DNA of 64,000 bases from Isoetes taiwanensis (GCA_021234155.1 JAJEKV010000004.1:7756109-7820108); one strand, 5' to 3'. Shown: positions 51,912-62,968, numbered from the stretch's first letter. Made by a program: numbers and translations. Notes: generated by a model from the sequence alone, not told the origin.

Positions 51912-54472
51912 TCTTTAAATATCGTAGGCCAATAATAACCTGACCTGAGAATTTTCTTGGCAGTAGTATCTCCAGCAAAATGGCCTCCACATACTCCTTC
52001 ATGCATTTCTCTAATGATCAGAGCAGATTCCTCTTCATTGGCACACGTCAGTAATAGTCCATCCCTGTTGATTTTACATAAAACATCATTAATCATTTTA
52101 AATTGCCTACATTTTTCTTTAAATCTCCTTTGCTGACTCGAGGTCATCCCTGAGGGCATTTCCTTGAATTGTAGAAAATTCTTTATAGGTAGCTGCCAAT
52201 CCTGTGGGTTCTGCTCTTCATCCTCTGCCTGCAAATAAGCTAAGGCATCCACAAAGTCAACAACTTCTACTGCATCCTCATGATCAAAGAAAATGTAAGG
52301 TAAATAAAGACTGGGACTCTTCACCTGATGTAACTCTTTTATGGAAATATCAAAGGTTTGTAGCTTGCAAGCCCACCTTTGAATTTTTGGTTTAGAGGTA
52401 GCCTTACCAAATAACAAACCCGTTGGATTTTGCTTCATATAAACTTGAACAGAACTCTTCAATAGTAGGTGACCTTGTCTGTCAATGAGGAACATAAGAG
52501 CAGCAGCACTCTTCTCCATTCTGGTGTACTTTTCTTCAGTTGAACTCCACTGTTTGCTGGCAAAAGCTATGGTGTGCTTGTCCTGCAGAATAGCTAGGCC
52601 TATGGCCTTTTTAGTGATGGTAATATAGACCTCAAATGGCTTGTTCAAATCAGGTTTTTTTAGAAGAGTAGCCTCACAAATGGACTTTATAAGCAACTCA
52701 AAAGACTCTTGGCAATCTGATGACCATGTGACAGGGACATACTTGCTCTCAGATTTAGAAATCCTGCCTATCCTTGTCCGCTTAGAAATAGGACTTATAA
52801 TGTGAGCAAAATTAGGAATATACATCCTAAGAAAACTAGTCATGCCAATAAAACTTTTGACCTGCTTCAGATTTTTGGGGGGTACCAGTTTTTTGAGGGC
52901 TTCAACCTTTTCTTGTGCCACTTGTATACCATTGTTGGACACCTCATGCCCCAAAAGTTGCCCTTTGGATGCAAAAAAAATACATTTCTTTGGGTTAAGG
53001 TTGACTCCAGATTCCCTGCACAAAGAGCATATTTTTGCAAGCAATTCCAAATGATTAGTAGGGTGAGATTCTAAGCAAAGGTCATCCAAATAAACTCTGA
53101 ATTCTTGAGGAGACATAGGCCTAAAAATAACGTCCATAGCTCTCTGGAAAGTAGCAGGTGCATTCATTAGTCCAAAAGGCATTCTCTTCATTGCATAAGT
53201 TCCCCAAGGAGTAATAAAAGAGGTCTTGGGTTGGTCTTCTTCCTTAATGCCAATTTGATTAAATCCTGAAAATCCATCTAGAAATGAGTACACCTCTTTC
53301 CCTGCTACAGCATATAAAATTTCTTCTAAAAAAGGCAAGAGATAGCAGTCCTTGATGGTAGCTTTGTTGAGATCTCGATAATCAATGCAAATCCTTAAGG
53401 CACCACTTTTTTTCTCTACAGGTACAATGCAAGATATCCATTCTGGATTAATGATTTCAATAATAACACCTGCATCTAGCATTTTATCCAACTCATCTTT
53501 GATCAATCCCATCAATGAAGCATTAATTCTTCTCAGTTTTTGAAAAACAGGTTTACATCCTTCTTTAATCTTGATTTCAAATTGGCATACCTCAGCTTTA
53601 ATACCAGTAAGCTCAGAATAATCCCAGGCAAACACATCCTTCCTTTCTTCAAAGAACATTTGTATATTCTCCCTATTTTGGTATTCAATTAGATCTCCAA
53701 CAAACAGGGTTCTAGTCTTACCATTTTTTGTGATGGTAATCTCTTCAGTATCCTTTTCATCTGATACATTAATGGTTAGAATAGGACAAAGGGCCTTTAC
53801 CTCACTAGCATCAAGGTCTTCCTCTGGAATAGCTCCCTCAGTTAGATGTGACATGAGAGTTTCTCTGCATAGGGCATCAGCTTCCACATTTTCCTCTCTT
53901 GGTATGTGAGTAATCTCCCATGAAGCAAAACTCGAAAGTACTCCCATTACTTGATTTTTCAAGAGCTCCATATCTGCATTTTTTGTTTGGTAGTTTCCTG
54001 AAACTTGTCTACAAATTAATTGTGAGTCACCATAAATGTGAATGTTGGCAATATCCATGGCTTTGGCTTCCTGAAGACCTGCAATCAAAGCCTTATATTC
54101 TGCTACATTAGATGTAATTTGGGGAAAGATTCTTCCTACTTTATGTAAAAGTTTATGAGAGGAATCTTTCAGAATAGCAGCAGATGATGCAATATTTAGT
54201 TTTTTAGAAATACCTCCATCAAACCATAAGAATCCTGATGGCCCTTGTTTGCTGGGGAGTGCACATTCCATAATGAGAGGAACCATTTCATATTTCCTTG
54301 GTCTTGTATTTTTTATTCTGTAAGATCCCAAAGGTTCTTCAATTAGCATTTCCTTAATAAAGTTTACCTCGTCATTGGAGCCATAGGAGCCATCTTGATT
54401 ATAGATTGTAGCAGTTTGAGAACCATTGGAGATGGTACATCTCCCTTGGGACCAGACTGGTCTAGCATCCAC
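51872..54472 (-). CDS. Pol polyprotein part of Ty3 element 2 (extra RNase H, RT, degenerate RNase H, integrase N-terminus)
   Basis: An open frame of 866 codons. Residues 1-35 end the protease part. Residues about 80-205 form an RNase HI fold with acids D85 (WFDGG), E125 (VAEYKALI), D149 (YGDSQLI) and D199 (VEADAL). RT spans about 310-560, with D399 (FLDGFSGF) and YLDD at 461-464. The ordinary RNase H follows at about 612-720 but has ITITKKAIG where the first catalytic Asp should stand and VYMKQNPTG at the TDH position. The integrase HHCC part (GGHFAGDTTAKK, KSCHKCQ) closes the frame. Intactness over 2.6 kb shows that this copy is not old or was conserved until recently. Confidence 0.88.
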   Translation of the reverse strand: MDARPVWSQGRCTISNGSQTATIYNQDGSYGSNDEVNFIKEMLIEEPLGSYRIKNTRPRKYEMVPLIMECALPSKQGPSGFLWFDGGISKKLNIASSAAILKDSSHKLLHKVGRIFPQITSNVAEYKALIAGLQEAKAMDIANIHIYGDSQLICRQVSGNYQTKNADMELLKNQVMGVLSSFASWEITHIPREENVEADALCRETLMSHLTEGAIPEEDLDASEVKALCPILTINVSDEKDTEEITITKNGKTRTLFVGDLIEYQNRENIQMFFEERKDVFAWDYSELTGIKAEVCQFEIKIKEGCKPVFQKLRRINASLMGLIKDELDKMLDAGVIIEIINPEWISCIVPVEKKSGALRICIDYRDLNKATIKDCYLLPFLEEILYAVAGKEVYSFLDGFSGFNQIGIKEEDQPKTSFITPWGTYAMKRMPFGLMNAPATFQRAMDVIFRPMSPQEFRVYLDDLCLESHPTNHLELLAKICSLCRESGVNLNPKKCIFFASKGQLLGHEVSNNGIQVAQEKVEALKKLVPPKNLKQVKSFIGMTSFLRMYIPNFAHIISPISKRTRIGRISKSESKYVPVTWSSDCQESFELLIKSICEATLLKKPDLNKPFEVYITITKKAIGLAILQDKHTIAFASKQWSSTEEKYTRMEKSAAALMFLIDRQGHLLLKSSVQVYMKQNPTGLLFGKATSKPKIQRWACKLQTFDISIKELHQVKSPSLYLPYIFFDHEDAVEVVDFVDALAYLQAEDEEQNPQDWQLPIKNFLQFKEMPSGMTSSQQRRFKEKCRQFKMINDVLCKINRDGLLLTCANEEESALIIREMHEGVCGGHFAGDTTAKKILRSGYYWPTIFKDCYTAIKSCHKCQ

Positions 54473-54543
54473 AGTGGCTAACCACCTTCTCCCTAACAGT
54501 AAATCATAGATATCAGACTCATCCCCTACGTCTTCAAAAGCTA

Positions 54544-55797
54544 CTACAATAAAGTTAGCAGCTCTGATTTATGCCCTCTCAGATATGCGGGCACTTTAGT
54601 TACCACACCAATAGGGGTGATCTTAGCATTATAAAAAGATCTCAATAGTATAGAAGCTTTCTTATCCACCTCGAAACCACATTTTTTCATAATGTGATAT
54701 GGCATGATATTTAGGGGGGATCCCCCATCAAGTAACACATTTGAGAATGTATAACCTCCTAAAGTAGCTGAACATGTGAATGCACCAGGGTCTTCTTCAT
54801 TCTGTGCTAGAACAAGGTTAGTGGCATCAGTAAAATTCACACAAGCATTTAATATCTCACCACTAGTTTGCTGCAGTACTCTTCTTCTATAGCTAGGTGC
54901 AATCTTTAGCAATGTGAAAAGATCCACACTCACTTTGGAATTTTTAAGTAAAACATCAACCTCATCAAAGTCTTGATCTTTCTTACCATATTTTTGCTGA
55001 GGGGGTGGAGCTATGATTTGAGCAGGTGCTTCCACTACATGTGGTGAAGACCTGGCAGTAGAATGTCTACTTGGTTCAGCATATGCATGAGCTTCATTCA
55101 TGCTTCTAGTTTGCACTACCATAACTTCTTCAGATTTGGGAGCTTCTGTAGCTTGAATAAATCTTATAGAAGTGGTTGTTCAGCAAATCTCACAGGAGGT
55201 TTAGGCTCTGGTCTCTTTTCTTTTTCCTGCTTAGCAAAATATTCCTTAACAGCACACCTAGCATTAGTATGGCCAACTTCTTTACAAAAAGAACAAACAT
55301 GACATTCCTTTCCAAAGTGACCTTTTCTATTGCATTTGGGACACACTTGCCAATAGCAAATTTCTGATGGATGAGAATTCCTATTGCAATGAATACATTC
55401 AGGGTAAGTTTTAACTGTTCTTGCAGCCTTGAGTTCAACCAACTGTTTGGTTATTTCTGCTAAAGCTTCAGTAACCTTAGATAGGTCTGACTTGACCTCT
55501 GCAACTTGAGAATTTGCTTCCTCCTCTTTAGATTTCTTCTTTTCTTTCTGTATGGCATAAACTGGAATAGAAGGGTGATGATCATAATGTGCATCAGAAA
55601 CATCAGGGTAGAAAGGATCATGGCTATGGTGAGAAACATGATGCTTGTCAGGCAAAGTAGAGAGCATCTGAGTTAGGTCAGTGGTTTTGGCAAAAACTTT
55701 GTATATAGAATCAAATCCTTCAGCAGCTTGGATCTTGAGCAGTTTCCTTTGGATATCTGGTCTTCTTTCCAAACCATTGATGAAAGCAGTAACTAAA
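54544..55797 (-). pseudogene. Gag C-terminus, zinc knuckles and protease of Ty3 element 2
   Basis: FINGLERRPDIQRKL to the three knuckles (CIHCNRNSHPSEIC, CPKCNRKGHFGKEC, CSFCKEVGHTNARC) in one frame, here without the stop seen in element 1. After a frame change near 55170, the retropepsin motif VLLDGGSPLNIMP follows. The frame breaks again near 54565. Upstream of 55797 the sequence is no longer gag. Confidence 0.8.
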
Positions 55798-56103
55798 AAA
55801 AAGCCTGACGGGGAACGTGCGAGACAATTTTTGCTTAACAGGTAGCTGGGAGTTGTTATTTTGAGCTTTATGCCCATCTGGAGATGAGTACAGGTTCTAA
55901 GATATTTAACCTCTTTTGCTGTCTTGTTCAACTTGCTTCCTTTTCTTCTGTTCCAATTAATTTTGAAGATGTGATGTAAACATTTACATAGTAAAACGGG
56001 ATTGTTTTCGTTTTGTTTCTCTGCAACCATAATGGCAGCAAAGATATGTTCTGCATAATTCTGTCCTCCTCCATGATGAGATGCTCCAGTAAAAGACATG
56101 TCA
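55798..56103. other. Unassigned DNA between Ty3 element 2 and the TRIM
   Basis: Nothing recognised. It joins the truncated gag abruptly, so it marks the deletion or recombination point. Confidence 0.4.
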
Positions 56104-56108
56104 ATAAT

Positions 56109-56578
56109 TGTAACGGGCCCATGGTAGACCGCTCGAGTATTCGAACCTTGAATGTGCCTGTGGGGCGTTCCCGAGACACCGGCATAAATGGGTAGAAGCG
56201 ACTACTCATAAACGTCTAGACGGTTTTGCCCAGTTGGTTAAGGGCATGTCGGTTAGGAACGTTACAGTTGGTATCAGAGCAGGTCTCGAGTTCGAGTCTC
56301 CATGGGTGCCTATATGCATGGGTAATTTGCAAAGACTTGGTAATCATTGTGACATAGTATGACATAGATATGGTATAGCATTGGATGCTCGAGGACGAGC
56401 ATAGTTCTAGTGGGAGAGACTGTAACGGGCCCATGGTAGACCGCTCGAGTATTCGAACCTTGAATGTGCCTGTGGGGCGTTCCCGAGACACCGGCATAAA
56501 TGGGTAGAAGCGACTACTCATAAACGTCTAAACGGTTTTGCCCAGTTGGTTAAGGGCATGTCGGTTAGGAACGTTACA
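56109..56578 (+). mobile_element. Complete TRIM (terminal-repeat retrotransposon in miniature), 470 bp
   Basis: Two 158-bp LTRs, 56109-56266 and 56421-56578, both TGTAACGGGC...CGTTACA, differ at a single base as read here. ATAAT flanks the element on both sides (56104-56108 and 56579-56583). A primer binding site TGGTATCAGAGC lies at 56269-56280, 2 nt after the left LTR, and a purine-rich tract gtgggagagac ends just before the right LTR. The internal 154 bp code for nothing. It must use proteins of other retrotransposons. The low LTR divergence implies recent insertion. Confidence 0.95.
56269..56280 (+). promoter_or_regulatory. Primer binding site of the TRIM
   Basis: TGGTATCAGAGC, complementary to the initiator tRNA-Met 3' end. 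Confidence 0.9.
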
Positions 56579-56583
56579 ATAAT

Positions 56584-57665
56584 CGTCTCGTCAAAGGGAT
56601 AAATTGCTTAAGTGTTCGCTAGTCCAAAGTTCCTTTTTCCCCTTTGACCTGTTTCCAACAAAAGGTGTGCATTTTGTTTTAACAAATCTTCAATGAGCAG
56701 GTGCTTAAACGGATTACTTCATAACAATTAGTTTAGAAAGAAAGAAAGAAAGAAAGAAAGAGTATATTAGTGTCAAGGGGAGACTTCTAAGGTCTACAAG
56801 ACCAGATAAATACAGCAAGCCCTCAACATCTAGGAGTATTCTCCAAGATGAAATTGCTAGTTAAGTCTAGCAAGTTAGTGATAAGCTTTCATTGCCTACG
56901 AGTACATTAATGCAACCCCTTATAGGGTCAAAAAAGCCTATGAGGCTTTATGCATGCCTAATGTTCCTTTTCTTCTTTCGGCGCTATCCTTTCTTTAGCT
57001 CTTTTGGCCATTTTTTGAGTGCCCCTCAACTGGCTTCCTTTTTCTATTACTGTTTAATGGTGCCAGATCAAGCAGGTGAAAAGAGGTCAGCACTTTCAGG
57101 TTTAATTTTGAATGAGCTTCTTTTGTTTGGATTGGTAAGTCCATACGTATGCAAAGCAAGACATTTTTGTTCTGAAAAGATCATGAGCTGCCTTAAAGTG
57201 GCGCAGGCTAAGGCACTAGCAGAATGAGGAGTTTGAGCAAGATCAAAAGGAAAAAGACGTTGAGAAGAAGGAAAAAATGAGGTAGTGTGACAGGCAAAAT
57301 TATACAGTGGAGTAAGGCAGCGACATTGGGGCAAATGGGTCTAGCAGAATGAGGAGTTTGAGCAGGATCAAAAGGAAAAAATCTATCTAAGAATTCCCGT
57401 GTAGTTGATGACATAGCAAGATAACGATTTCTTGCTAGAAGCCTGAGCCCGGTTGGGAGGCAAATTATCTCCTAATGACTGGAGTGATCTTTTGTAGTTT
57501 CTTTTGTAGTTTCTGTTTCTGAAAATCTTATAGTATTTTGCGAATCTTGTTATACAGTATAGCAAATTTTGTACTTGCATACCCCACAAACGAGGAACTT
57601 TACGTACGATGTAGATTAAGGAATAAGGGGTGAATATGCCTATCCAATAGCTCTCGCTGCCCTGA
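56584..57665. other. No gene; (GAAA)n tract and a segmental repeat
   Basis: (GAAA)n microsatellite at 56736-56761. A segment of about 40 bp (ctagcagaatgaggagtttg) is repeated at about 57217-57256 and 57340-57380. No coding region recognised. Confidence 0.55.
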
Positions 57666-57893
57666 GTCACCCCCCGTGTGAATATGCACCCAAACCAAAG
57701 GGGGTTTAAGGGGGATTTTAATTTAAATATGTTGGACCTAATGGTTGTGTTAATTAATGTCAATGGTAGTTATGTGTTGGTTGTTAATGTCAATGGTTGT
57801 TATGTGTTGGGGATTTAATTTTTATATGTTGGATGTTAATGGTTTGTGTTGCAAAAATTTTTTTTTGGCCCCTTCGGGGCCTTAGGGACGCCA
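57666..57893. repeat. Dispersed repeat block A, copy 2
   Basis: Matches 196-320. It includes the tandem words gttaatgtcaatggt and ends in a hairpin GGCCCC-TTCG-GGGCC. It may be the beginning of the LTR that ends at 58832. Confidence 0.6.
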
Positions 57894-58681
57894 CCCCTAT
57901 TTGTGACAAAAATTTTAGAATTCAAACCAGAAAAAACTAGAATTCATTTGAGGCTTTCATCCTGTAGCTTTTGAATTTCATCACAATAAAACAAATAGAA
58001 CATAAGTAAAAGTTACCATAAAGATAGAGCAGATTGATCCCATTATTCTGAAAGTCATAAAGTTTGCAACACCCATACATAAACATTTTTCAACTGGAAT
58101 TTAACAGCAGCCTTTGGCCTCCATGGATTCTTGTGGTGAGAAACCAAAGTGGGAAACTTTTCTGCTTGTTAGCACAAGGATCTAGAAGCCTTGGAATTTG
58201 CTTAATAACTGCCTCAAAAACTAAAAATGCATGGTAATTTTTTGCAAGCTTCATACAATGAGCCATAAAACAATATCCAATAGCGCAATCCTGTATTAAT
58301 CAGCTGGTAGGATGTGAAAGCCTACCAAACCCGGCCGGAAAATTGTTGTTTTAGCATAGATAACTTAACCAAACATATCTATATCATACACTATCAAAAA
58401 GATCTCGGAGAAAGCTTTCCAACGTAATAAAAATCATCTCAAACAGAGCTCTGGATCGAAAGTTATAATAAGAAATGTGTTGCCAGCGGGGAAACTGCAA
58501 CTACATGCGCCCTTCAAGCCCTTCATGTACCCATTATGCACCACACACACAAAAAGAGGGATTTTGTTGTGAGCCATTGGTTGTTGACCATTATGCACCA
58601 CACGCACAAAAAAGGGCTTTTGTTGTGAGCCATTGGTTGTTGACCATTGAAAAAAAAGGCTAAAATCAATGGCTCAGAAAT
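57894..58681. other. Noncoding, possible LTR interior; 59-bp tandem duplication
   Basis: A unit of about 59 bp containing ttgtgagccattggttgttg is duplicated at about 58531-58648. No coding region. Confidence 0.5.
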
Positions 58682-58832
58682 GGTGCACTCTAGATGTACG
58701 CATTAGTACATCCATTTGAATACATTACGAAATCATAGGAAAACCTTAGTGAAAAGCGTACAAAAACACAAAGAAAACCCCCTGTTATTATGCTACATAT
58801 TTACTTTGTTGAGTTTGTTCGAGTTTGTATCA
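58682..58832 (+). repeat. 3' part of a 5' LTR (block B, copy 2)
   Basis: Matches 2334-2452, then runs on to TTTGTATCA, the LTR edge, 3 nt before the primer binding site. The full LTR may extend back to 57666. Confidence 0.65.
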
Positions 58833-58835
58833 ACT

Positions 58836-58847
58836 TGGTATCAGAGC
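58836..58847 (+). promoter_or_regulatory. Primer binding site of Ty3 element 3
   Basis: TGGTATCAGAGC (initiator tRNA-Met), 3 nt after the LTR edge and 25 nt before the gag ATG. Confidence 0.85.
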
Positions 58848-58872
58848 CTGGCCTTTCTTAGAATATGTGACG

Positions 58873-60063
58873 ATGGCTCATCGTTTTAATATTTCTGAAG
58901 ATTAGTACCAGCAGGCATTAAGAACTGCTGATTTTATTGCTACTCAGATAGCGCTGCCACCGCCTACATCTTCAGAAGATTATCAGTATAAACTAGAGCA
59001 GATTGCTCTACTTTATAGTTTTCTACCCAGTAATGTTCAGCCACCACCATTACCCAAATATCCCCCACCTACTAATCCACCACCACTTGAAAATCCGCCA
59101 CCAGTTAACGCCAATCCAGACCCTCTAATGGCTACAAAAACTGAATCCCACAATAAAAAGGACAAGGCTCCTAAATGGTTAGAAAAAGTGGATCTGCCAT
59201 ATTTTACTGGTGGAGTAGCTATCAAGCCAATGCAGGTAATAAGTTTTCAGGGAATTTGGGAAAAGTTCTTTGAGAGAGTTAACGTGACTGAACAAGAGAA
59301 ACTGCAAGCCATGGACACTTATCTGGATGAACAAGCACAAGTTTGGTGGCAAGGTCGCAGATTGATGCAGCCTGAGGTTAACTCATGGACAGCTTTTCAT
59401 AGTGCTTTCGAAGCCCATTACTTGCCTGCAAACTATCACAGGATATTGCAAAAAGAGTGGGATCTCGTTAAACAGGACGATGGAGAAACGGTATCCGATT
59501 ATTATATGAAATTCAGCCATTTGGGTTCACAAGTTAGAAACTTAGGTGAAAATGAACTTTTAAGAAAGTTTGTGAATGGGTTAAGAGAAGAAATATTTGC
59601 AGAGCTAGATCTTATTGAACCAGTCAATATGGAAGATGCAATTAAGAAAGCAGGAGCTGCAGAACGGAAATTAAATCCCGACCGTAAATTAGTTATTTGG
59701 GAAGGAGTGCCTTCTAAAGAACAGAAAAGACTGAAGTGTGAGAAATTTGAAAATAGAAGGGATAAGAAAAATAAAAGAGGTCATGATGAGCGTAAGACAA
59801 GGTTTTTAGGATATCATCAGATCCGAATTAAGGAAGAGGACATTGATAAGACGATATTCAGAACAACTTTTAGTCATTATGAGTTTCGTGGGATGCCTTT
59901 TGGACTGACCAATGCTCCGACAACATTCTGTCGTCTCATGGGGAGAGTTCTAGCACCAGTACTAGGGAAAAGTGTTGCAGTCTTCTTTGACGATATACTT
60001 ATATATATAGTAGAACTATTGAGGAGCACAAACAACATCTTCAACAGGTTTTTGATCTTTTGA
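58873..60063 (+). pseudogene. Gag joined to mid-RT by internal deletion (Ty3 element 3)
   Basis: The gag ATG at 58873 is followed by a TAG at codon 11 (58903-58905), then the frame is open. Pro-rich part, then [41 protein letters not shown] and [16 protein letters not shown] are gag capsid motifs. Near 59800 the frame passes without interruption into RT ([41 protein letters not shown]). Zinc knuckle, protease and N-terminal RT including the first catalytic Asp are missing. The deletion kept the frame. RT continues in another frame to about 60180. Confidence 0.85.
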
Positions 60064-60660
60064 GGCAGAATAAGTTGTTTATTAATGAGTCCAAAAGCAG
60101 GTTCTTTATGCAAGAAGTTGGATACTTGGGTCACATTATATCCAAAGAGGCGGATGGATCCCGAAAAGATTAGGGTTATCACTGATTGGCCTCGACCTGC
60201 AGTTATGCAGTTACTATCGAAGATTTGTGAAGGATATTGCAAAAGTAACTCTTTCTCTTAGCAGGTTTTTAAAGAAAGACACACCCTTTGCTTGGAATCC
60301 GGAAGCCAAGGAAGCTTTCCAAATTCTGAAAGAGAACATGGCAACTGAACCAGTATTAGTGCTGCCTGACTGGAATAAGCCTTTTACAGTATGTTTTGAT
60401 GCCATTGGAAATGCTATTGGTGCAGTACTTATGCAAGATGGACATCCATTAGCCTATGTCAGCCGAATGCTCAAACCACTGGAACAGAAGTATAGTACAT
60501 ATAAAAAGGAATTGATTGCCTTGTTCCATGCACTAAAGAAGTGGAGACATTATCTTATGGGATCCAAGTTTATGGCTCGTTTTGATCAGCAAAGTTTGAA
60601 ACATATACAAACGCAGGATATTATCAATGCACGACAGTTAAGCTCATTGACACTATAAAG
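60064..60660 (+). pseudogene. End of RT and RNase H of Ty3 element 3
   Basis: 60064-60230 holds RT thumb remnants (QNKLFINESKS, VGYLGHIIS) in shifting frames. 60227-60658 is RNase H with FDAIGNAIGAVLMQ (first Asp present), HPLAYVSRMLKP, YSTYKKELIALFHAL and a weak later motif FDQQSLKH. Unlike elements 1 and 2 this is the ordinary Ty3 domain order. Confidence 0.8.
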
Positions 60661-61057
60661 GACTTTGAAGGGTTGCAGCTTGAATATAAGCCTAGGAAGG
60701 AGAACCAGGTTGCAAATGAACTAAGCCGAGTAAATATTCAAGCTATATCCATAACAGAAATGGTTGATTTAGAACCAATGAAAGAGGGACATGTGAACGG
60801 CCCCTCCTTTGTTGCTCTGTATGCACAGGTACAAAAAGATGGAAGAGATCCTTTGATAGAGCACAAAATCCATAATGGGTTATTATTCTACCAAAATCGT
60901 ACTTGTGTTACACAAGTATATATTGAAAGTGATACAGGAATGTCATGAACCTCTATACTCCAGACATAGAGGAACTCAAGCTACTTTGGCAACTGTTAAA
61001 CGACTGTTTTTTTGGCCAAAACTTGAAAGAGATGTAAAAAAGTATGTCGAAGCATAG
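60661..61057 (+). pseudogene. Integrase N-terminus of Ty3 element 3, truncated
   Basis: After YKPRKENQVANELSR (RNase H end), the integrase zinc-binding part begins with HRGTQATLATVKRLFFWP and KKYVEA, then stops at 61057 without the CxxC and core. Unrelated DNA follows, so the element is 3'-truncated; no 3' LTR was found. Confidence 0.75.
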
Positions 61058-62448
61058 TAGCAATAGTATTTATAAGGAGGAGTCGTCCCTTTTCCGGAAT
61101 CTTCTTTATAAACCACAAATAGTGATTAAAAAGGTAAGTGGGTATGAATAATTGGGATTCGACTGTGATTTAGCATGAATTCGGCCTTTTCTACCAGCCT
61201 TGGATCGATCTTCACAGCCAGCTCTGGAAGCCTCGTTCATCTGTTATAGATTCAGCTATAAACAGCCGCGACCCATTATCAGCTAGGGGTTTATGCTTAT
61301 TTAAAACCTATAGTTCGTATCTTAAAAATAAATCTTATAAATAGGACTTCTTTGGATATCCCTTAACAAGTCATGACAAATTCCCTAGCCATCGTTTACT
61401 AGCTTTTAATTATTATTTCCAAGTGCGTTGAACCTGAGCCGCTCCCCCAAGCCAGCGTTTAAGCCGTAAGAGGCTCTGGCTTATTTAGCTGGAATTCATT
61501 TGCAGCGGCGAATCACCCCATAAGCTCTGGGTTTTCTACCTGGAATGCGTCTGAAGCAACGAATCACTAATTGGATCTTCAATCTCAGGTGGTTGTCTAT
61601 CAAGGTTACAGTTCTGCTCCAGGCTCAGGATATCTTCACTCCATAGATCCAGAAGAGCTTATCAGATCAATATGATAGATCTGCCGAGTTTCAACTAACA
61701 GGTATAGCTCACAAACCATAATCCTCTTATTCCATACCCAGGAAATAAAACCCACAGAGAAAGCCAAAGCCGTGGAAGCTGGGTACCGGTTAGAGGCAAG
61801 AACGCAACAACAAATGCAACTGCACGAAGTCCTATCCCCCACGACGAATACAAGCAAGGCTCCCTAACCCTCATAATCAATGGCCAGATTAGGGCGTAAC
61901 TATGGCTCATGATAACGGACCGCAACCAAGGGCACCCCAATAACGCTGATTAATGCAGGTCCACAAAATCTCCATCGTTCAAAAATCCCCTCAAATCGAT
62001 CTCAGCAATCCAAATGGAATGTCCACCTATCGGCCCATCAATCAAAGGTTTGCCCTTCGGGCAACCCAAAAATACTTACAAAAGCAAATCATGTCTATTC
62101 TTGCAAGCATCAACTTGCACATATATGGATGTTAATGAATAAAAACACAAGCAGAACATTAGCGTGTAACCCCAGTCACATGTTTACCAGAGATACTTAA
62201 ATGTTTACTAGTGATATTGGTCCCATAGACCGATTAGGCTCCGTGGACGTCATTCAATTCAATTCAATATTGATCCAATTTATTGAAAAACTTGTGGAAG
62301 GAAGTTTCCTAAGAAATGAGCATGCAGGGTTCACGTGGCTACAAGCAACGCCAGGCTTTGGGAGTGAGGTTTAAACATTCAAGGTCTCCAAATCTTGGAT
62401 CAAGTTAACGACTCTCGCTTAACCTCCTCTAGAGAAGAGGGAGCTGCG
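61058..62448. other. No recognised gene
   Basis: Low-complexity short ORFs only. A hairpin TTGCCC-TTCG-GGCAA lies at about 62050-62065. The right part is probably the promoter region of the DUF21 gene. Confidence 0.5.
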
Positions 62449-62730
62449 ATGATTTCCTTAAGCATGGCGAACCTTTTGGACCTTGGATATGCCGATTTAT
62501 TTCCGATTGAATGGCTCGCTCCCGTGCCTCTGATAGTTTCAATACTTACCTTTTATGTTGTCGCCCAGAATTGTGTTTCAGAAAGTCTTTGAGAAACGTT
62601 GCCAATAGGAGGTAACTTTTACAAGAGAGATATTGAATGGTAAATGCAGAGATGGTAGCTCCAAACCGCAGTATCTAATTCTAAAAGGCTCTTCGTATTA
62701 CGGACTACAATCTCCCTAGGAACCAAAAAC
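62449..62730 (+). other. Leader of the DUF21 gene with a short upstream ORF
   Basis: An ATG at 62449 opens a 47-codon frame (MISLSMANLLDLGYADLFPI) that stops at 62592. It has no family match and may be an upstream ORF in the 5' untranslated region. Confidence 0.3.
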
Positions 62731-62968
62731 ATGGTATCAGCGGCTACAAAAGTGCTGCTTTTGCTCACCACTAGTGGCAGATTTTCAAATTCAAGCGAGG
62801 ACGTACCATTTGGGACGGGATGGTGGTGGGCATATGCAGGCATATCGACCGTTTTAGTCATATTCGCTGGCATCATGTCTGGTCTAACACTTGGGCTGAT
62901 GTCTCTTGGACTTGTGGATTTGGAGGTCCTTCAAAGAAGTGGAACGGACACTGAAAAGAAACAGGCTG
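62731..62968 (+). CDS. DUF21 (CNNM-like) membrane protein, first exon
   Basis: ATG 62731 to a GTAAGC donor at 62969. After about 25 variable residues come VPFGTGWWWAYAGISTVLV, FAGIMSGLTLGLMSLGLVDL and EVLQRSGTDTEKKQA, the well conserved start of plant DUF21 domain proteins with following CBS domains, relatives of the CNNM/CorC transporter group, in endomembranes or plasma membrane. IFAGIMSGLTLGLMSLGLV is the first membrane segment with small residues. The next exon is not seen within the remaining 1 kb, so the gene continues beyond the window. No disruption in this exon; it looks functional. Confidence 0.88.

Larger units (their letters stand above)
48128..55797 (-). mobile_element. 5'-truncated Ty3 element of the same family (element 2)
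   Basis: It reads right to left: partial gag from 55797, zinc knuckles, protease, extra RNase H, RT, degenerate RNase H, integrase to about 50990, noncoding tandem repeats, and the LTR 48128-50051. The 5' LTR, primer site and N-terminal gag are absent; unrelated DNA starts at about 55798. No target duplication can be tested. Its main pol frame is better preserved than in element 1. Confidence 0.9.
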
